DNA of 64,000 nt from an uncultured Polaribacter sp. (GTDB lineage Bacteria; Bacteroidota; Bacteroidia; Flavobacteriales; Flavobacteriaceae), in assembly GCF_947503875.1 (NCBI RefSeq), contig NZ_CANNFH010000006.1:124001-188000 (forward strand), read 5' to 3'. Under the pieces are notes generated by a model. It was not told the DNA's origin and ran no database searches. It saw nothing but the letters and a program-made list of their open reading frames with translations. The position numbers and the translations under genes are program-made. Below, piece by piece: positions 35,089-44,595 of the stretch. Position 1 is the stretch's first letter, and the number at the start of each line of letters is the position of its first letter.

Positions 35089-36543
35089 TTACGCTTTTTC
35101 AAACAAAACCACAGTTTCTATATGGCTTGTATGTGGAAATTGATCTACCAAACTAATTTTTTTAAGTTGATAACCAGCTGCTGCTAATAATTCTGTATCT
35201 CTAGCCTGTGTTGCAGGATTACAAGAAACGTACACCATTCTATCAGCATTTAAGTTGATAATTTTCTGCAAGGTTTTTGGGGCAATTCCTGCTCTTGCAG
35301 GATCTAAAATGATGGTTTTAATTTTATTTTGATATTCTGGATGTGCAATTAGAAATTTACCAACATCTGCAGCATAAAATTTTAAACCTTCTATATTATT
35401 TCTTGTGGCATTCTTTTTTGCGTCTTCTATGGCAGAAGCTACAATATCTACACCAACAATTTTTGTGTTATTAGATTTAGAAGCTACAATTTGGCCAATT
35501 GTTCCTGTTCCGCAAAATAAATCCATAACTACAGTATTGTCTACTTTGGTTTTGTCTGCTAAAACGTATTCTACCACTTTAGAATATAACTTTTCTGCAC
35601 ATTTTGGATTGGTTTGAAAAAAGCTTTTCATGCTAATTTCGAAGTTTAAATCGAGTAATTCTTCTACAATTTTATCTTTACCGTAAATTAAATCGATACT
35701 TCCAGAAGTTGCAATGGTTCTGTCTCCAGTTTCATCATTAATTGTGTGTAATAAACCTGCCAAACGATTTCCTAAAATATCTTTTAAGAAGTTGGCAAAC
35801 TTGTTTAGATCGAACTTGGCTAAATCTGGAGAAGTGGTAACTAAATTACATAATAATTCATCTGTTTTAAACGATTTTCTAACCACAAAATAACGGAAAA
35901 AACCTTCTCTTTTTGGTCCATGCCAAGGTGCTAAACCTGTGTTTTCGCAATATTCTTTAATTGCTTTTATGTTGTCTTCTAATTGTTTGTCAAACAAACC
36001 AGAATCTTTTTCTAAATTATCGCCCATCCACCAAACACCACGTCTTTTAAAACCTAGTGTAAACATGTCTTTGTCGGTTTTGTTTACACGATCGTAACCA
36101 ATGGCAGAAAAACCATATTCCATTTTATTTCTGTAATGAAAAACGTTTGGCGAGGTTACAAATTCGTCAAATAAAGTGTCTATATTTTCTACTTTACCAA
36201 TTCTTTTAAATAGAGAAAGTGTGCTTTCTTTTTTGTATTTGTGTTGAAGTTCTATTGGCAATTGAATGTATGGTGCACCAGGAATATCTTGATATGCTAC
36301 TTCAACTTCGTCTTTAGAGGGTTCTAAAACATCTATTAATTTGGCTTCCGCGTATTTTTTACTGGATTTACTAATTCTTACTTTCACCAATTGCCCAGGT
36401 AATGTGTTGGCTACAAAAACAACAAAACTACCTTCTTCTGAGTGTATTCTTGCAATTCCTTTTCCGCCAAAGGCATAATCTTCAATTTTTAATTCTAAAA
36501 CTTGATTTTTTTTAACAAATTTATTGCGTTCTCTACGTGGCAT
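35089..36543 (-). CDS. rlmD: 23S rRNA (uracil-C5)-methyltransferase, RlmD/RumA family
   Basis: 484 residues. TRAM RNA-binding domain (about 8-70: LELKIEDYAFGGKGIARI), then a class I methyltransferase with SAM motif DLFCGTGTIGQIV, VDIVASAIEDAKKNA, LDPARAG and the catalytic cysteine in YVSCNPATQARD. It methylates a uracil in 23S rRNA (U1939 in E. coli). Odd: the four-cysteine iron-sulphur site that follows TRAM in E. coli RlmD is absent; the place reads DIPGAPYIQLPIELQHKY. The exact target base is therefore an inference. Confidence 0.88.
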   Translation of the reverse strand: MPRRERNKFVKKNQVLELKIEDYAFGGKGIARIHSEEGSFVVFVANTLPGQLVKVRISKSSKKYAEAKLIDVLEPSKDEVEVAYQDIPGAPYIQLPIELQHKYKKESTLSLFKRIGKVENIDTLFDEFVTSPNVFHYRNKMEYGFSAIGYDRVNKTDKDMFTLGFKRRGVWWMGDNLEKDSGLFDKQLEDNIKAIKEYCENTGLAPWHGPKREGFFRYFVVRKSFKTDELLCNLVTTSPDLAKFDLNKFANFLKDILGNRLAGLLHTINDETGDRTIATSGSIDLIYGKDKIVEELLDLNFEISMKSFFQTNPKCAEKLYSKVVEYVLADKTKVDNTVVMDLFCGTGTIGQIVASKSNNTKIVGVDIVASAIEDAKKNATRNNIEGLKFYAADVGKFLIAHPEYQNKIKTIILDPARAGIAPKTLQKIINLNADRMVYVSCNPATQARDTELLAAAGYQLKKISLVDQFPHTSHIETVVLFEKA

Positions 36544-36562
36544 TTTCTTAATTTTTGAATTG

Positions 36563-36570
36563 CAAAATTA
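36563..36570 (-). promoter_or_regulatory. -7 box TAATTTTG for rlmD
   Basis: An exact TAnnTTTG match on the - strand, 19 bp before the rlmD ATG. Confidence 0.5.
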
Positions 36571-36597
36571 GCAAAAGATATTGATTGGAGTTCTATT

Positions 36598-39033
36598 CTA
36601 TTTAGAAATAATAGACAATACCAATTCTTTGGTTAAGGGTTGACCATTTGCAATTTTTTTGATGTTTTCAAAAGTAAATACAAAATCGCAACCTGTTTTA
36701 TAGTTAGAGCATCCATAGGCAGTTTTACCTTTTAAAATGCTTCCTGTTGCACATTTTGGACAATTAATGTTTTTGCTAGTTTTTGACAAAGCAATCTCTT
36801 TATTATTTAAAGATTGCTTTACTTTGTTTGCAATGACTTTAGGTTCTAATTTCAAATTATAATTTTCATCAAAACGAATTAAGGCTTCTATTTTACCTGT
36901 TTCTGTTTTAAAACCTTTTAAATTGGTTGTTGATCCTTTGTCTAAAAGACGAATAAGCTGATTTTCAGAAATTTTCTTTTCAGCAAAAGAGAATGATAAT
37001 TTAAAATCGCAATTATTTTTATATTCTGAACAGCCAAAAGCAGTAGAACCTGTTAATAGTTTTCCTTTTTTACATTTTGGACAGGTTTTCCCTGCTACTT
37101 GTTTTTTTACTTTCTTGTCATTTTTATCTTGTGGAGACTTCTCGACTGCGCTCGAAGTGACATTTGAATTCGAATTAGAGTTCGAAGAAATTCTCTTTTT
37201 AACCGTATTAGAACGTACTTCATATACCAATTCATCTACCATCTTTTTCATGTTATTGATGAAAGTTCCTGCATTAAACTCGCCACGTTCTATTTCTTTT
37301 AAACGTTTTTCCCAACGACCTGTGAGTTCAGCAGATTTTAGCAATTCGTTATCAATAATATGAATCAAATCGATACCAGTTTGTGTAGGTAAAACCAATT
37401 TCTTTTTACGTTCTATGTATTTTCTTCTAAATAAAGTCTCAATAATACTTGCTCTTGTAGATGGTCTTCCAATTCCGTTTTCTTTCATCAACTCACGCAT
37501 TTCATCATCATCTACTTGTTTACCTGCAGTTTCCATGGCACGTAATAACGAAGCTTCTGTAAAATTTCTTGGTGGTTTGGTTTCTTTCTCAAGAAAAGAA
37601 GGTTCATGTGGCCCTTTTTCTCCTTTTACAAAGGAAGGTAAACTTCCTTTATCACTTTGAGATTTCTCGGCTGCGCTCGAAATGACATTAGAATTATCGT
37701 TGTCATTTCGACCTTGTGGAGAAATCTTATTATTATCACTCTTAGCTCGACGAGGAGTAAAAACAACTTTCCATCCTTTATTGATAATTTCTTTACCTGT
37801 TGTTTTAAAAGGAACATCTGCAGCTTTACCTATTACAGAGGTGTTAGAAACATCTGCATCTGGATAAAAAACAGCAATAAAGCGTTTGGTAATAATATCA
37901 TACACTTGTTGCTGATTGTATTGCAAATTTCCTTGAATTCCTGTAGGAATTATGGCATGGTGATCTGTGACTTTTTTATCATCAAAAACACGTTTTGTCT
38001 TTTTAATTTTCTTTCCTAAAAGTGGTTGTGTAAGTTCGCTATAATTGGTTAACTTGCTTAAAATTCCGTGTACTTTTGGATATAAATCGTTTGGTAAAAA
38101 AGTAGTATCTACTCTTGGGTAGGTTACTACTTTCATTTCGTATAATTTCTGCACCATTTTAAGGGTTTCATCTGCAGAAAATCCAAATTTATTGTTACAA
38201 TACACTTGTAAACCTGTTAAATCGAATAATTTTGGTGCATATTCTTTCCCTTTCTTTTTGGTTACAGAAACAATTTCAAAATCAGATTCTGCTACTTTAT
38301 CTGCTAAAACTTGGCCATCTTCTTGTTTTAAAAAACGACCATCTTCATAATTAAAAAGTGTATTTCTATAGGTAGTTTGTAGTTCCCAATAAGGTTGTGG
38401 TTTAAAATTTTGAATTTCTTTAAAACGATTTACTAACATGGCTAGGGTAGGAGTTTGTACTCTACCAACAGACAAAACTTGTTTGTAACCGCCAAATTTA
38501 ACGGTGTATAAACGCGTTGCATTTAAACCCAATAACCAATCTCCAATGGCTCTAGAATAACCTGCGTAATATAAATTATCGTACTTTTCTGAAGATTCTA
38601 AATTTTTAAATCCTTCTTTTATGGCCTCTTCAGTTAATGAAGAAATCCATAAACGTTGCACTTTACCTTTATAATTACATTGATTTATTACCCAACGTTG
38701 AATCAATTCTCCTTCTGTACCAGCATCTCCACAATTAATAACCACGTCTGCTTTTTCAAAAAGACTTTTTACGATATCAAATTGTTTTTTTATGCCAGAA
38801 TCGCCAGTAACTTTGGTATCAAAACGTTCTGGTAACATGGGTAGGTTGTTTAAATCCCAACTTTTCCAATGTGGTTTGTAATCTTTGGGCTCTAAAAGTG
38901 TGCATAAATGCCCAAAAGTGTAGGTTACAGCATAGCCATTACCTTCATAGAAACCATCACGTTTTGTTTTGGCTCCTAGAATGTTAGCAATTTCTCTTGC
39001 TACAGATGGTTTTTCGGCAATGCAGACTTTCAT
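36598..39033 (-). CDS. topB: DNA topoisomerase III with repeat-derived insertions
   Basis: 811 residues. Type IA topoisomerase: N-terminal Toprim domain (KVCIAEKPSVAREIA, GDAGTEGELIQR), active-site tyrosine in TYPRVDTTFLP, and two C-terminal four-cysteine zinc modules (CPKCKKGKLL... and CPKCATGSIL...). It decatenates and unlinks single strands. Two in-frame, Asn/Ser-rich insertions are unusual: about residues 421-455 (NVISSAAEKSQ) and about 614-640 (NVTSSAVEKSP). Their DNA matches a dispersed GATTTCTC...CGAAATGACA palindrome. Both lie at domain joints, so the enzyme is probably still active. Confidence 0.9.
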   Translation of the reverse strand: MKVCIAEKPSVAREIANILGAKTKRDGFYEGNGYAVTYTFGHLCTLLEPKDYKPHWKSWDLNNLPMLPERFDTKVTGDSGIKKQFDIVKSLFEKADVVINCGDAGTEGELIQRWVINQCNYKGKVQRLWISSLTEEAIKEGFKNLESSEKYDNLYYAGYSRAIGDWLLGLNATRLYTVKFGGYKQVLSVGRVQTPTLAMLVNRFKEIQNFKPQPYWELQTTYRNTLFNYEDGRFLKQEDGQVLADKVAESDFEIVSVTKKKGKEYAPKLFDLTGLQVYCNNKFGFSADETLKMVQKLYEMKVVTYPRVDTTFLPNDLYPKVHGILSKLTNYSELTQPLLGKKIKKTKRVFDDKKVTDHHAIIPTGIQGNLQYNQQQVYDIITKRFIAVFYPDADVSNTSVIGKAADVPFKTTGKEIINKGWKVVFTPRRAKSDNNKISPQGRNDNDNSNVISSAAEKSQSDKGSLPSFVKGEKGPHEPSFLEKETKPPRNFTEASLLRAMETAGKQVDDDEMRELMKENGIGRPSTRASIIETLFRRKYIERKKKLVLPTQTGIDLIHIIDNELLKSAELTGRWEKRLKEIERGEFNAGTFINNMKKMVDELVYEVRSNTVKKRISSNSNSNSNVTSSAVEKSPQDKNDKKVKKQVAGKTCPKCKKGKLLTGSTAFGCSEYKNNCDFKLSFSFAEKKISENQLIRLLDKGSTTNLKGFKTETGKIEALIRFDENYNLKLEPKVIANKVKQSLNNKEIALSKTSKNINCPKCATGSILKGKTAYGCSNYKTGCDFVFTFENIKKIANGQPLTKELVLSIISK
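37129..37164. repeat. Dispersed palindrome segment inside topB (copy 2)
   Basis: GGAGACTTCTCGACTGCGCT followed by CGAAGTGACA, in frame in topB just before the first zinc module. It is nearly identical to the copy at 37661-37688. Confidence 0.8.
37661..37726. repeat. Dispersed palindrome inside topB (copy 1)
   Basis: Two-part inverted repeat: GATTTCTC (37661) pairs with GAGAAATC (37719), and CGAAATGACA (37678) pairs with TGTCATTTCG (37701). It is carried in frame and adds about 30 residues. Relatives are at 37129-37164 and 12917-12952. Confidence 0.85.
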
Positions 39034-39077
39034 TTCTTAATTTAGAATTTCGAAAGTAAGAAAATAATTGAGAAGTT

Positions 39078-39381
39078 TTATAAATCCTTTTTTAACTTAT
39101 TAGGATTTTGTCGAGTATCAAAAATAGTAACAATAACAATTCTTTTTGAATTGAATCTATAAAATAAGGTAGTTTGTTTGGTAATCATACATTTATGTAA
39201 GCCTTTCTTAAAAGAAGATTTTGAAAATATTTCAGGGTTTAATTGAATTATTCTGATACTTCTGTTAAGTTTTTTTGCAAAATCAGATTTTACTTTTAAG
39301 TTCCAATTTTCTACTAAATACTCAAAATAATTTTTCTATTTTTCTTTTTGCAGTTTTAGAAATAATTATATTTCTAATCAT
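39078..39381 (-). pseudogene. RelE/ParE-type toxin, frameshifted
   Basis: Starts at ATG 39381 with MIRNIIISKTAKRKIEKLF and then meets TGA. Removing one base from the four-A run at 39324-39327 (+ strand) restores a full frame: EYLVENWNLKVKSDFAKK..., SFKKGLHKCMITKQTTLFYRF and IVIVTIFDTRQNPNKL, all typical of ParE/RelE toxins of about 100 residues. The ATG overlaps the antitoxin stop (ATGA). As read, only a 19-residue peptide is made, so the toxin is inactive unless the run slips or the base is a sequencing error. Confidence 0.82.
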
Positions 39382-39749
39382 TTTAAGTGAGGAGCTATAA
39401 AAGTTTCATAATCTGAAGTTTCTCCATTAATAATCTCTATATCAGCTTGTTCAATTTCTTCTCTTTGAGAAGGGGTTAATTCATACCAGAAATCGTTATT
39501 ATTCCATAGTGTTTTTTCAAGTTTTGAGATTGTTTCTTCGTTATCTAAATTGATAAAATCATTTATAAATGCTAGTTTTTTCTTTTCTTTAGAAGATTTT
39601 AGGTTGTTGTAATTTAAATTTTCCTCATTTACAATGTCAGCATCAAAATTATATCTTTCAAAAATATGTTCTATTTTTAAAAGTAATTCTGATTTCTCAA
39701 TTGCCAAAATCTTTTTTATAAGCTCTATTTTTTTAGTTTGAATATTCAT
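39378..39749 (-). CDS. Antitoxin-like protein of a ParE/RelE pair
   Basis: 123 residues, charged and mostly helical (IQTKKIELIKKILAIEKSELLLKIEHIFERY at the N-terminus; ELTPSQREEIEQADIEIINGE near the C-terminus). It is the expected antitoxin partner by its ATGA overlap with the toxin frame downstream and by its size. The C-terminal acidic tail would wrap the toxin, as in other pairs (inference). The frame is intact while the toxin is broken. Confidence 0.7.
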   Translation of the reverse strand: MNIQTKKIELIKKILAIEKSELLLKIEHIFERYNFDADIVNEENLNYNNLKSSKEKKKLAFINDFINLDNEETISKLEKTLWNNNDFWYELTPSQREEIEQADIEIINGETSDYETFIAPHLK

Positions 39750-39774
39750 ATTCTTTTTTATAAAGATAATAAAA

Positions 39775-41898
39775 TTATTTCACCAAAGCCAACTGAATTC
39801 TCTTTCGAACCACATCCACCTCTAAAACTTTTACAATAATTTGCTGTTGTAAACTTACAATTGCATTTACGTCTTTTACAAAAGTATCAGACAAATTAGA
39901 AACATGAATTAGACCACTTTCTTTAATGCCTAAATCTACAAAACAACCAAAATTTGTAATGTTATTTACAATTCCTGGTAACAATTGGCTAATTCTTAAA
40001 TCGTTTAAGGTCTTTATATTGGCATCAAAAGAAAAAGCTTTTGCCTTTGCTCTGGGGTCTAAGCCAGGTTTTTCTAATTCTTTAACAATATCTTTTAAAG
40101 TAGGTAAGCCAATATTTGTAGCCACATAATTTTCTAATATTATTTGTTGAATAATTTCTTTATTTCCAATTAAATCAGAAACTTTTAAGTTTAAATCTTT
40201 GGCAATTTTATCAACAACACTATAACTTTCTGGATGAACCCCAGAATCATCTAAAGGATTTTTACCATTTTTAATTCTTAAAAAACCTGCGGCTTGTTCA
40301 AATGCTTTTCCTCCTAATCTTGGTACTTTTTTAATTTCTTTTCTAGAAGAAAAAGCACCGTTTTCATTTCTATAATTAACAATGTTTTCTGCCAATTTTG
40401 GTCCAATACCAGACACATAACTCAACAAAGATTCACTGGCAGTGTTTATATTTACACCAACTGTATTTACACAGTTTTCTACAGTTTGGTCTAATGCTTT
40501 TTTAAGTTTGGTTTGATCTACATCATGCTGATATTGTCCAACTCCAATAGATTTTGCATCAATCTTAACCAATTCTGCTAATGGATCTTGTAAACGTCTA
40601 CCAATAGAAACAGATCCACGAACAGTAACATCATAATTTGGGAATTCTTCTCTAGCAATTTTAGAAGCCGAATAAATTGATGCCCCAGCTTCACTTACTA
40701 CAAAAACATCTACTTTGTTTTTAAACTGAATTTTTTTTACAAATTGTTCTGTTTCTCTAGAAGCTGTTCCATTACCAATAGCAATTGCCTCAATTTTATG
40801 AGCATCTACTAAAAAACTAATTTTTTTAATAGCATCTGTCTTTTTGTTTTGTGGTTCGTGTGGAAAAATAGTTTCATTATGTTCTAAATCTCCTTGAGCA
40901 TTTAAACAAACCACTTTACAACCCGACCTAAAACCAGGATCTATTGCTAAAACTCGTTTTTCTCCTCAAGGAGCGCCTAAAAGCAATTGTTTTAAGTTTT
41001 TAGTAAACACTAAAATTGCTTCATCGTCTGCTTTTTCTTTGGCTAAAGTTAATCTTTCATTGGCTAAAGAAGGGTATAATAAACGTTTAAAAGCGTCTTT
41101 TATGGCGAGTTCTATTTGAGGTGAACATTCGTTTTGAGATCTTATTACTCTATTCTCTATTCTTTGCAGAATTCTTTCAGAATCAATTTCTATTTTAATT
41201 CTTATAAAACCTTCACTTTCTGCTCTTAAAATTGCTAATAATCTGTGTGAAGGAATTTTGTTTAAAGACTCACTCCAATCAAAATAATCTTTAAATTTTT
41301 GTGCTTTTTCTGAATCTTTTTCTTTCTTTATAATTTTAGATGAAATAATTGCAAATTTTTCTAATTCCCTTCTAATTGTACCTCTAATATCTGTTCTTTC
41401 ATTAATCCATTCTGCAATAATAAAACGAGCACCTTCTAAAGCATCTTCTTTTGTTTCAACTTTGTTGGAAATGTATTTTGAAGCGGTATAATGCAAATCG
41501 TTTACACGCTGACTCATAATCATTTTTGCCAATGGTTCTAAGCCTTGCAAACGTGCAGTTTCTGCTTTGGTTTTTCGTTTTTTCTTGTAAGGTAAATACA
41601 AATCTTCTAAAGCTATTAAATCTTTAGCACTATTTACTTTTTCTGATAATTCTGTAGTTAAAACATTTTGTTCTTCTAGAGCTTTTAGAATTGCTTTTTT
41701 ACGTTTTTCTAAGCCTTCAAAAATTTCTTTAAATTTTACAATAGCACCAATTTCTACTTCATCTAAATTGCCAGTCTTTTCTTTTCTATATCTGCTGATA
41801 AAAGAAATAGTAGCATCTTCTTTTAGTAAAGAAAGCGTGTTTTTTACAGATTTCTCAGAAAGTTGTGTTTGCTGAATTATGTATTGAAGAATTTGCAT
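39775..41898 (-). pseudogene. tex: Tex family transcription accessory protein, interrupted by TGA
   Basis: One continuous frame of 707 codons, the normal Tex length, broken by a single TGA at 40966-40968 (codon 311). The first part is the Tex N-terminal helical region. Directly after the stop come GEKRVLAIDPGFRSGCKVVCLN (the YqgF-type domain), the helix-hairpin-helix repeats (GIGPKLAENIVNYR) and the C-terminal S1 RNA-binding domain (LPGIVNNITNFGCFVDLGI). Relatives have leucine at this position (APLGEKR), and TTA to TGA is one change. It is either a recent pseudogene, a sequencing error or a read-through site. The rest shows no other damage. A GTG at 40914 could only start a domain-truncated product. 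Confidence 0.85.
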
Positions 41899-41945
41899 TT
41901 TGTGTTGTAGGTAAGAAGATAATAAATGTTAATTATCAGTTTAAG

Positions 41946-42075
41946 ACTTCTCGATACAATTTCGCAAAAAAGCGAAATCACTAGAAGTAACAAAGATCAG
42001 CATTTATTCATAAAAATTGATGAAATCTGTTACTTCTAGTGAAATTCTTTTTTCAAGAATTTTTTATCGAGAAGT
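41946..42075. repeat. Cloverleaf inverted-repeat element
   Basis: Nested arms: ACTTCTCGATA (41946-41956) with TATCGAGAAGT (42065-42075), and TCACTAGAAGTAACA (41978-41992) with TGTTACTTCTAGTGA (42028-42042). Two side hairpins lie between them: TTTCGC/GCGAAA (41960-41977) and AAATTCTT/AAGAATTT (42042-42062). It fills the tex-GNAT gap. It probably is a palindromic miniature repeat and may also end transcripts. Confidence 0.8.
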
Positions 42076-42092
42076 TAATTCAGAATATTACT

Positions 42093-42608
42093 TTAAGAAA
42101 TCACTTTCTCAAAAGCCAAACGTTTTGCGTTGTAGCTTGTGTAGATAATTCCGCAATATTTATAGCCTAATTTTTTAATAAGATTTTGCATTCCAACATT
42201 ATCTTCATGCGTATCAATTTTTAAACTTTTTACGTTTTTGTCTTTTAGTTGTTTGTGAAATACTTCAAACAAAAAAAGCGCTAAACCTTCTTTTCTATGC
42301 TCTTTTTTTACTGCCATTCTATGAATTACGCCATAAACTTCATCTTCAGAAATAATCCACTCACCATCAATCACTTTTTGGTAAGTTGGTTCTTTTCTTA
42401 AGGTGAACATAGAAGTAGCAATTATTTTATCATCATCATTAAAAACAACAAAACTTTCGCCATTTTTAATATCATTTGCTACTTGTTCTGCATTAGGATA
42501 TCCATTTTGCCATTGCTCTATATTTTGTGATGCTAAATAGGATTTTGCATCATCAATTATAGTCATTATTGCAGGAATATTTTCTGTTGTAGAAAGTCTA
42601 ATTTTCAT
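42093..42608 (-). CDS. GNAT family N-acetyltransferase
   Basis: 171 residues, cytoplasmic. GNAT fold: MKIRLSTTENIPAIMTIIDDAKSYLASQ start, and the acetyl-CoA motif A region GVIHRMAVKKEHRKEGLALFLFEVF (about residues 93-117), with a Q/RxxGxG/A variant RKEGLA. The target is unknown. It is 10 bp after the FAH-family gene and probably co-transcribed with it. Confidence 0.85.
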   Translation of the reverse strand: MKIRLSTTENIPAIMTIIDDAKSYLASQNIEQWQNGYPNAEQVANDIKNGESFVVFNDDDKIIATSMFTLRKEPTYQKVIDGEWIISEDEVYGVIHRMAVKKEHRKEGLALFLFEVFHKQLKDKNVKSLKIDTHEDNVGMQNLIKKLGYKYCGIIYTSYNAKRLAFEKVIS

Positions 42609-42618
42609 AAAAAAGTAA

Positions 42619-43230
42619 TTAAATCATTTTAAAATCTAACAATAATTCGCCATTTACAGCACATTGTAAATGGTCTCCTTTAAAAATTTCTCCTTTACCA
42701 AGGGCAGGAGTTCCTGTAAAAATTAAATCTCCAGGTTGTAAGGTCATATATTTAGAAATAAAAACAATAATATCTGCAAAATCGTGAATCATATAAGCTG
42801 TATTGCTTTCTTGTTTTAATTCGCCATTAATTTTTAAATCGAAATTAATATCACCTAAATTATAATTAGTAACAGGTTTAAAACTAGACATTGGTGCAGC
42901 ACCATCAAAACCCTTGGCAAATTCCCAAGGATGTTTGGTTTCTCTAGCATCTGCTAAAATATCTTTAGCGGTATAATCTATTCCAACAGCAATTTCAGAA
43001 ATGTAAGCATTTGCATTCTCTTTGCTTATGTTTTTGCCTTGTTTACCTATTTTAATTACCAATTCAACTTCGTAAATTAGTTGGTTTGTAATTTCACTAG
43101 GATAATGAACATCACAATTAACAGCCAAACTACTTTCTGGTTTAGAAAATATAAATTTTTTGCCCTTTTTCTTTTCTGGAATGTCTTTTAAATCGGCTAC
43201 ATAGTTACTTCCAATTCCTAATATTTTCAT
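42619..43230 (-). CDS. Fumarylacetoacetate hydrolase family protein
   Basis: 203 residues. The FAH C-terminal fold is clear: VELVIKIGKQGKNISKENANAYISEIAVGIDYTAKDI and the closing LQPGDLIFTGTPALGKGEIFKGD. Such small FAH proteins act as acylpyruvases or oxaloacetate decarboxylases using Mg/Mn; metal ligands would lie in the YEVELVIKIG segment. The substrate cannot be fixed. It is followed closely by the GNAT gene. Confidence 0.9.
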   Translation of the reverse strand: MKILGIGSNYVADLKDIPEKKKGKKFIFSKPESSLAVNCDVHYPSEITNQLIYEVELVIKIGKQGKNISKENANAYISEIAVGIDYTAKDILADARETKHPWEFAKGFDGAAPMSSFKPVTNYNLGDINFDLKINGELKQESNTAYMIHDFADIIVFISKYMTLQPGDLIFTGTPALGKGEIFKGDHLQCAVNGELLLDFKMI

Positions 43231-43326
43231 GGTATTTTACTTTTGATTGTGGTGTAAATGTAAATAAAAAATCCACTTAAAAGAATACTTTAAAGTGGAT
43301 TTATTGATTTGTTATTTTTAAAAACT

Positions 43327-44565
43327 TTAAGCAGAAACAGATGCTTTTTTAGTTGAAGGTTTTAAATCTATAATTTCTTGATTATGCAAAATATCTTGAA
43401 TGGTTTGACGTTTTCTAATCAAATAATCTTTTCCTTCGTGCACCATTACTTCTGCAGGTAAATATCTTGAGTTATAGTTAGATGCCATAGAAAAACAGTA
43501 GGCACCAGCATTGTGGAAACAAAGAATATCTTCTTCAGAGATTTCTGCAATTCTACGATTAGAACCAAACGTATCTGTTTCGCAAATGTAACCAACAACA
43601 GAATAATATCTATCTCTACCAGTTTCATTAGAAATATTGCTAATTCTGTGGTAAGAATCGTACATCATTGGTCTTACCAAATGATTAAAACCAGAATCTA
43701 CATGTGCAAAAACTGTAGAAGTTGTTTGTTTTACTACATTAACTTTTGCTAAGAACACGCCAGCTTCAGAAACTAAAAACTTACCAGGCTCAAACATTAA
43801 GGTAATTTCTTTACCATATTCTTTACAAAACTGATTGAAACGTTCTGATAATTGTACACCTAATTGCTCTATATCTGTAGAAATATCTCCTTCTTTATAA
43901 GGCACTTTAAATCCACTACCAAAGTCTATAAAATCGATGTTTTTAAATTGTTTAGCAACGTCAAATAAAATTTCTGATGCACGTAAAAAAGTATCGATAT
44001 CTAAAATATCTGAACCTGTGTGCATGTGAATTCCGTTAATATTCATTCCTGTGTTTTCTACAACTCTTTGAATATGTGGAACTTGGTGAATAGAAATACC
44101 AAATTTAGAATCTATATGACCTACAGAAATTTTAGAATTTCCACCAGCCATAATATGTGGATTGATACGCACACAAACAGGAATATTCGGGTGTTTTTGT
44201 CCAAATTGCTCTAAAATAGAAAGGTTATCTATATTTATTTGCACACCTAATTTAGCCACTTCTTCAATTTCTTGTAAAGAAACTCCGTTTGGTGTGTAAA
44301 TTATATTTTTTGGGTCAATTCCTGTAGTTAAACCTAATTGTACTTCTTGATGAGAAACGGTATCTAAACCAGCACCTAAGTTTTTTAAAACTTTTAAAAT
44401 ATTAATATTAGAAAGTGCTTTTACAGCATAATTTAATTTTAAATTTTTAACTCCATTAAAAGCGCCTGTTAATCGGTTATATTGCGATGCTATTTTTGCA
44501 GTATCATAAACATATAAAGGACTTCCGTATTTATTTGCTAATTCTAAAAGTTGTGCGTTTTCCAC
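43327..44565 (-). CDS. lysA: Diaminopimelate decarboxylase
   Basis: 412 residues. Fold-type III PLP enzyme: cofactor lysine K49 in NYAVKALSN, HMHTGSDI, the phosphate-binding FIDFGSGFKVPY, EPGKFLVSEAG and the C-terminal cysteine-containing segment VGYICETDTFG. It makes L-lysine from meso-diaminopimelate. It stands alone, diverging from parE, with a TACTTTTG -7 box at 44588-44595. Confidence 0.95.
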   Translation of the reverse strand: MENAQLLELANKYGSPLYVYDTAKIASQYNRLTGAFNGVKNLKLNYAVKALSNINILKVLKNLGAGLDTVSHQEVQLGLTTGIDPKNIIYTPNGVSLQEIEEVAKLGVQINIDNLSILEQFGQKHPNIPVCVRINPHIMAGGNSKISVGHIDSKFGISIHQVPHIQRVVENTGMNINGIHMHTGSDILDIDTFLRASEILFDVAKQFKNIDFIDFGSGFKVPYKEGDISTDIEQLGVQLSERFNQFCKEYGKEITLMFEPGKFLVSEAGVFLAKVNVVKQTTSTVFAHVDSGFNHLVRPMMYDSYHRISNISNETGRDRYYSVVGYICETDTFGSNRRIAEISEEDILCFHNAGAYCFSMASNYNSRYLPAEVMVHEGKDYLIRKRQTIQDILHNQEIIDLKPSTKKASVSA

Positions 44566-44587
44566 GATATTTTTATTTAATTTTTAT

Positions 44588-44595
44588 CAAAAGTA
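44588..44595 (-). promoter_or_regulatory. -7 box TACTTTTG for lysA
   Basis: An exact TAnnTTTG match on the - strand, 22 bp before the lysA start. The rest of the 269-bp divergent gap to parE shows no other clear element. Confidence 0.45.

Noticed and set aside
39775..40914. C-terminal Tex part as an independent 379-aa gene
   Set aside because: Its GTG start falls inside the YqgF domain, and the open frame continues up to the TGA, so it is the rest of one gene.
40966..40968. TGA in tex as a selenocysteine codon
   Set aside because: Homologues have leucine here, no SECIS-like hairpin is evident after it, and no Sec genes are seen.
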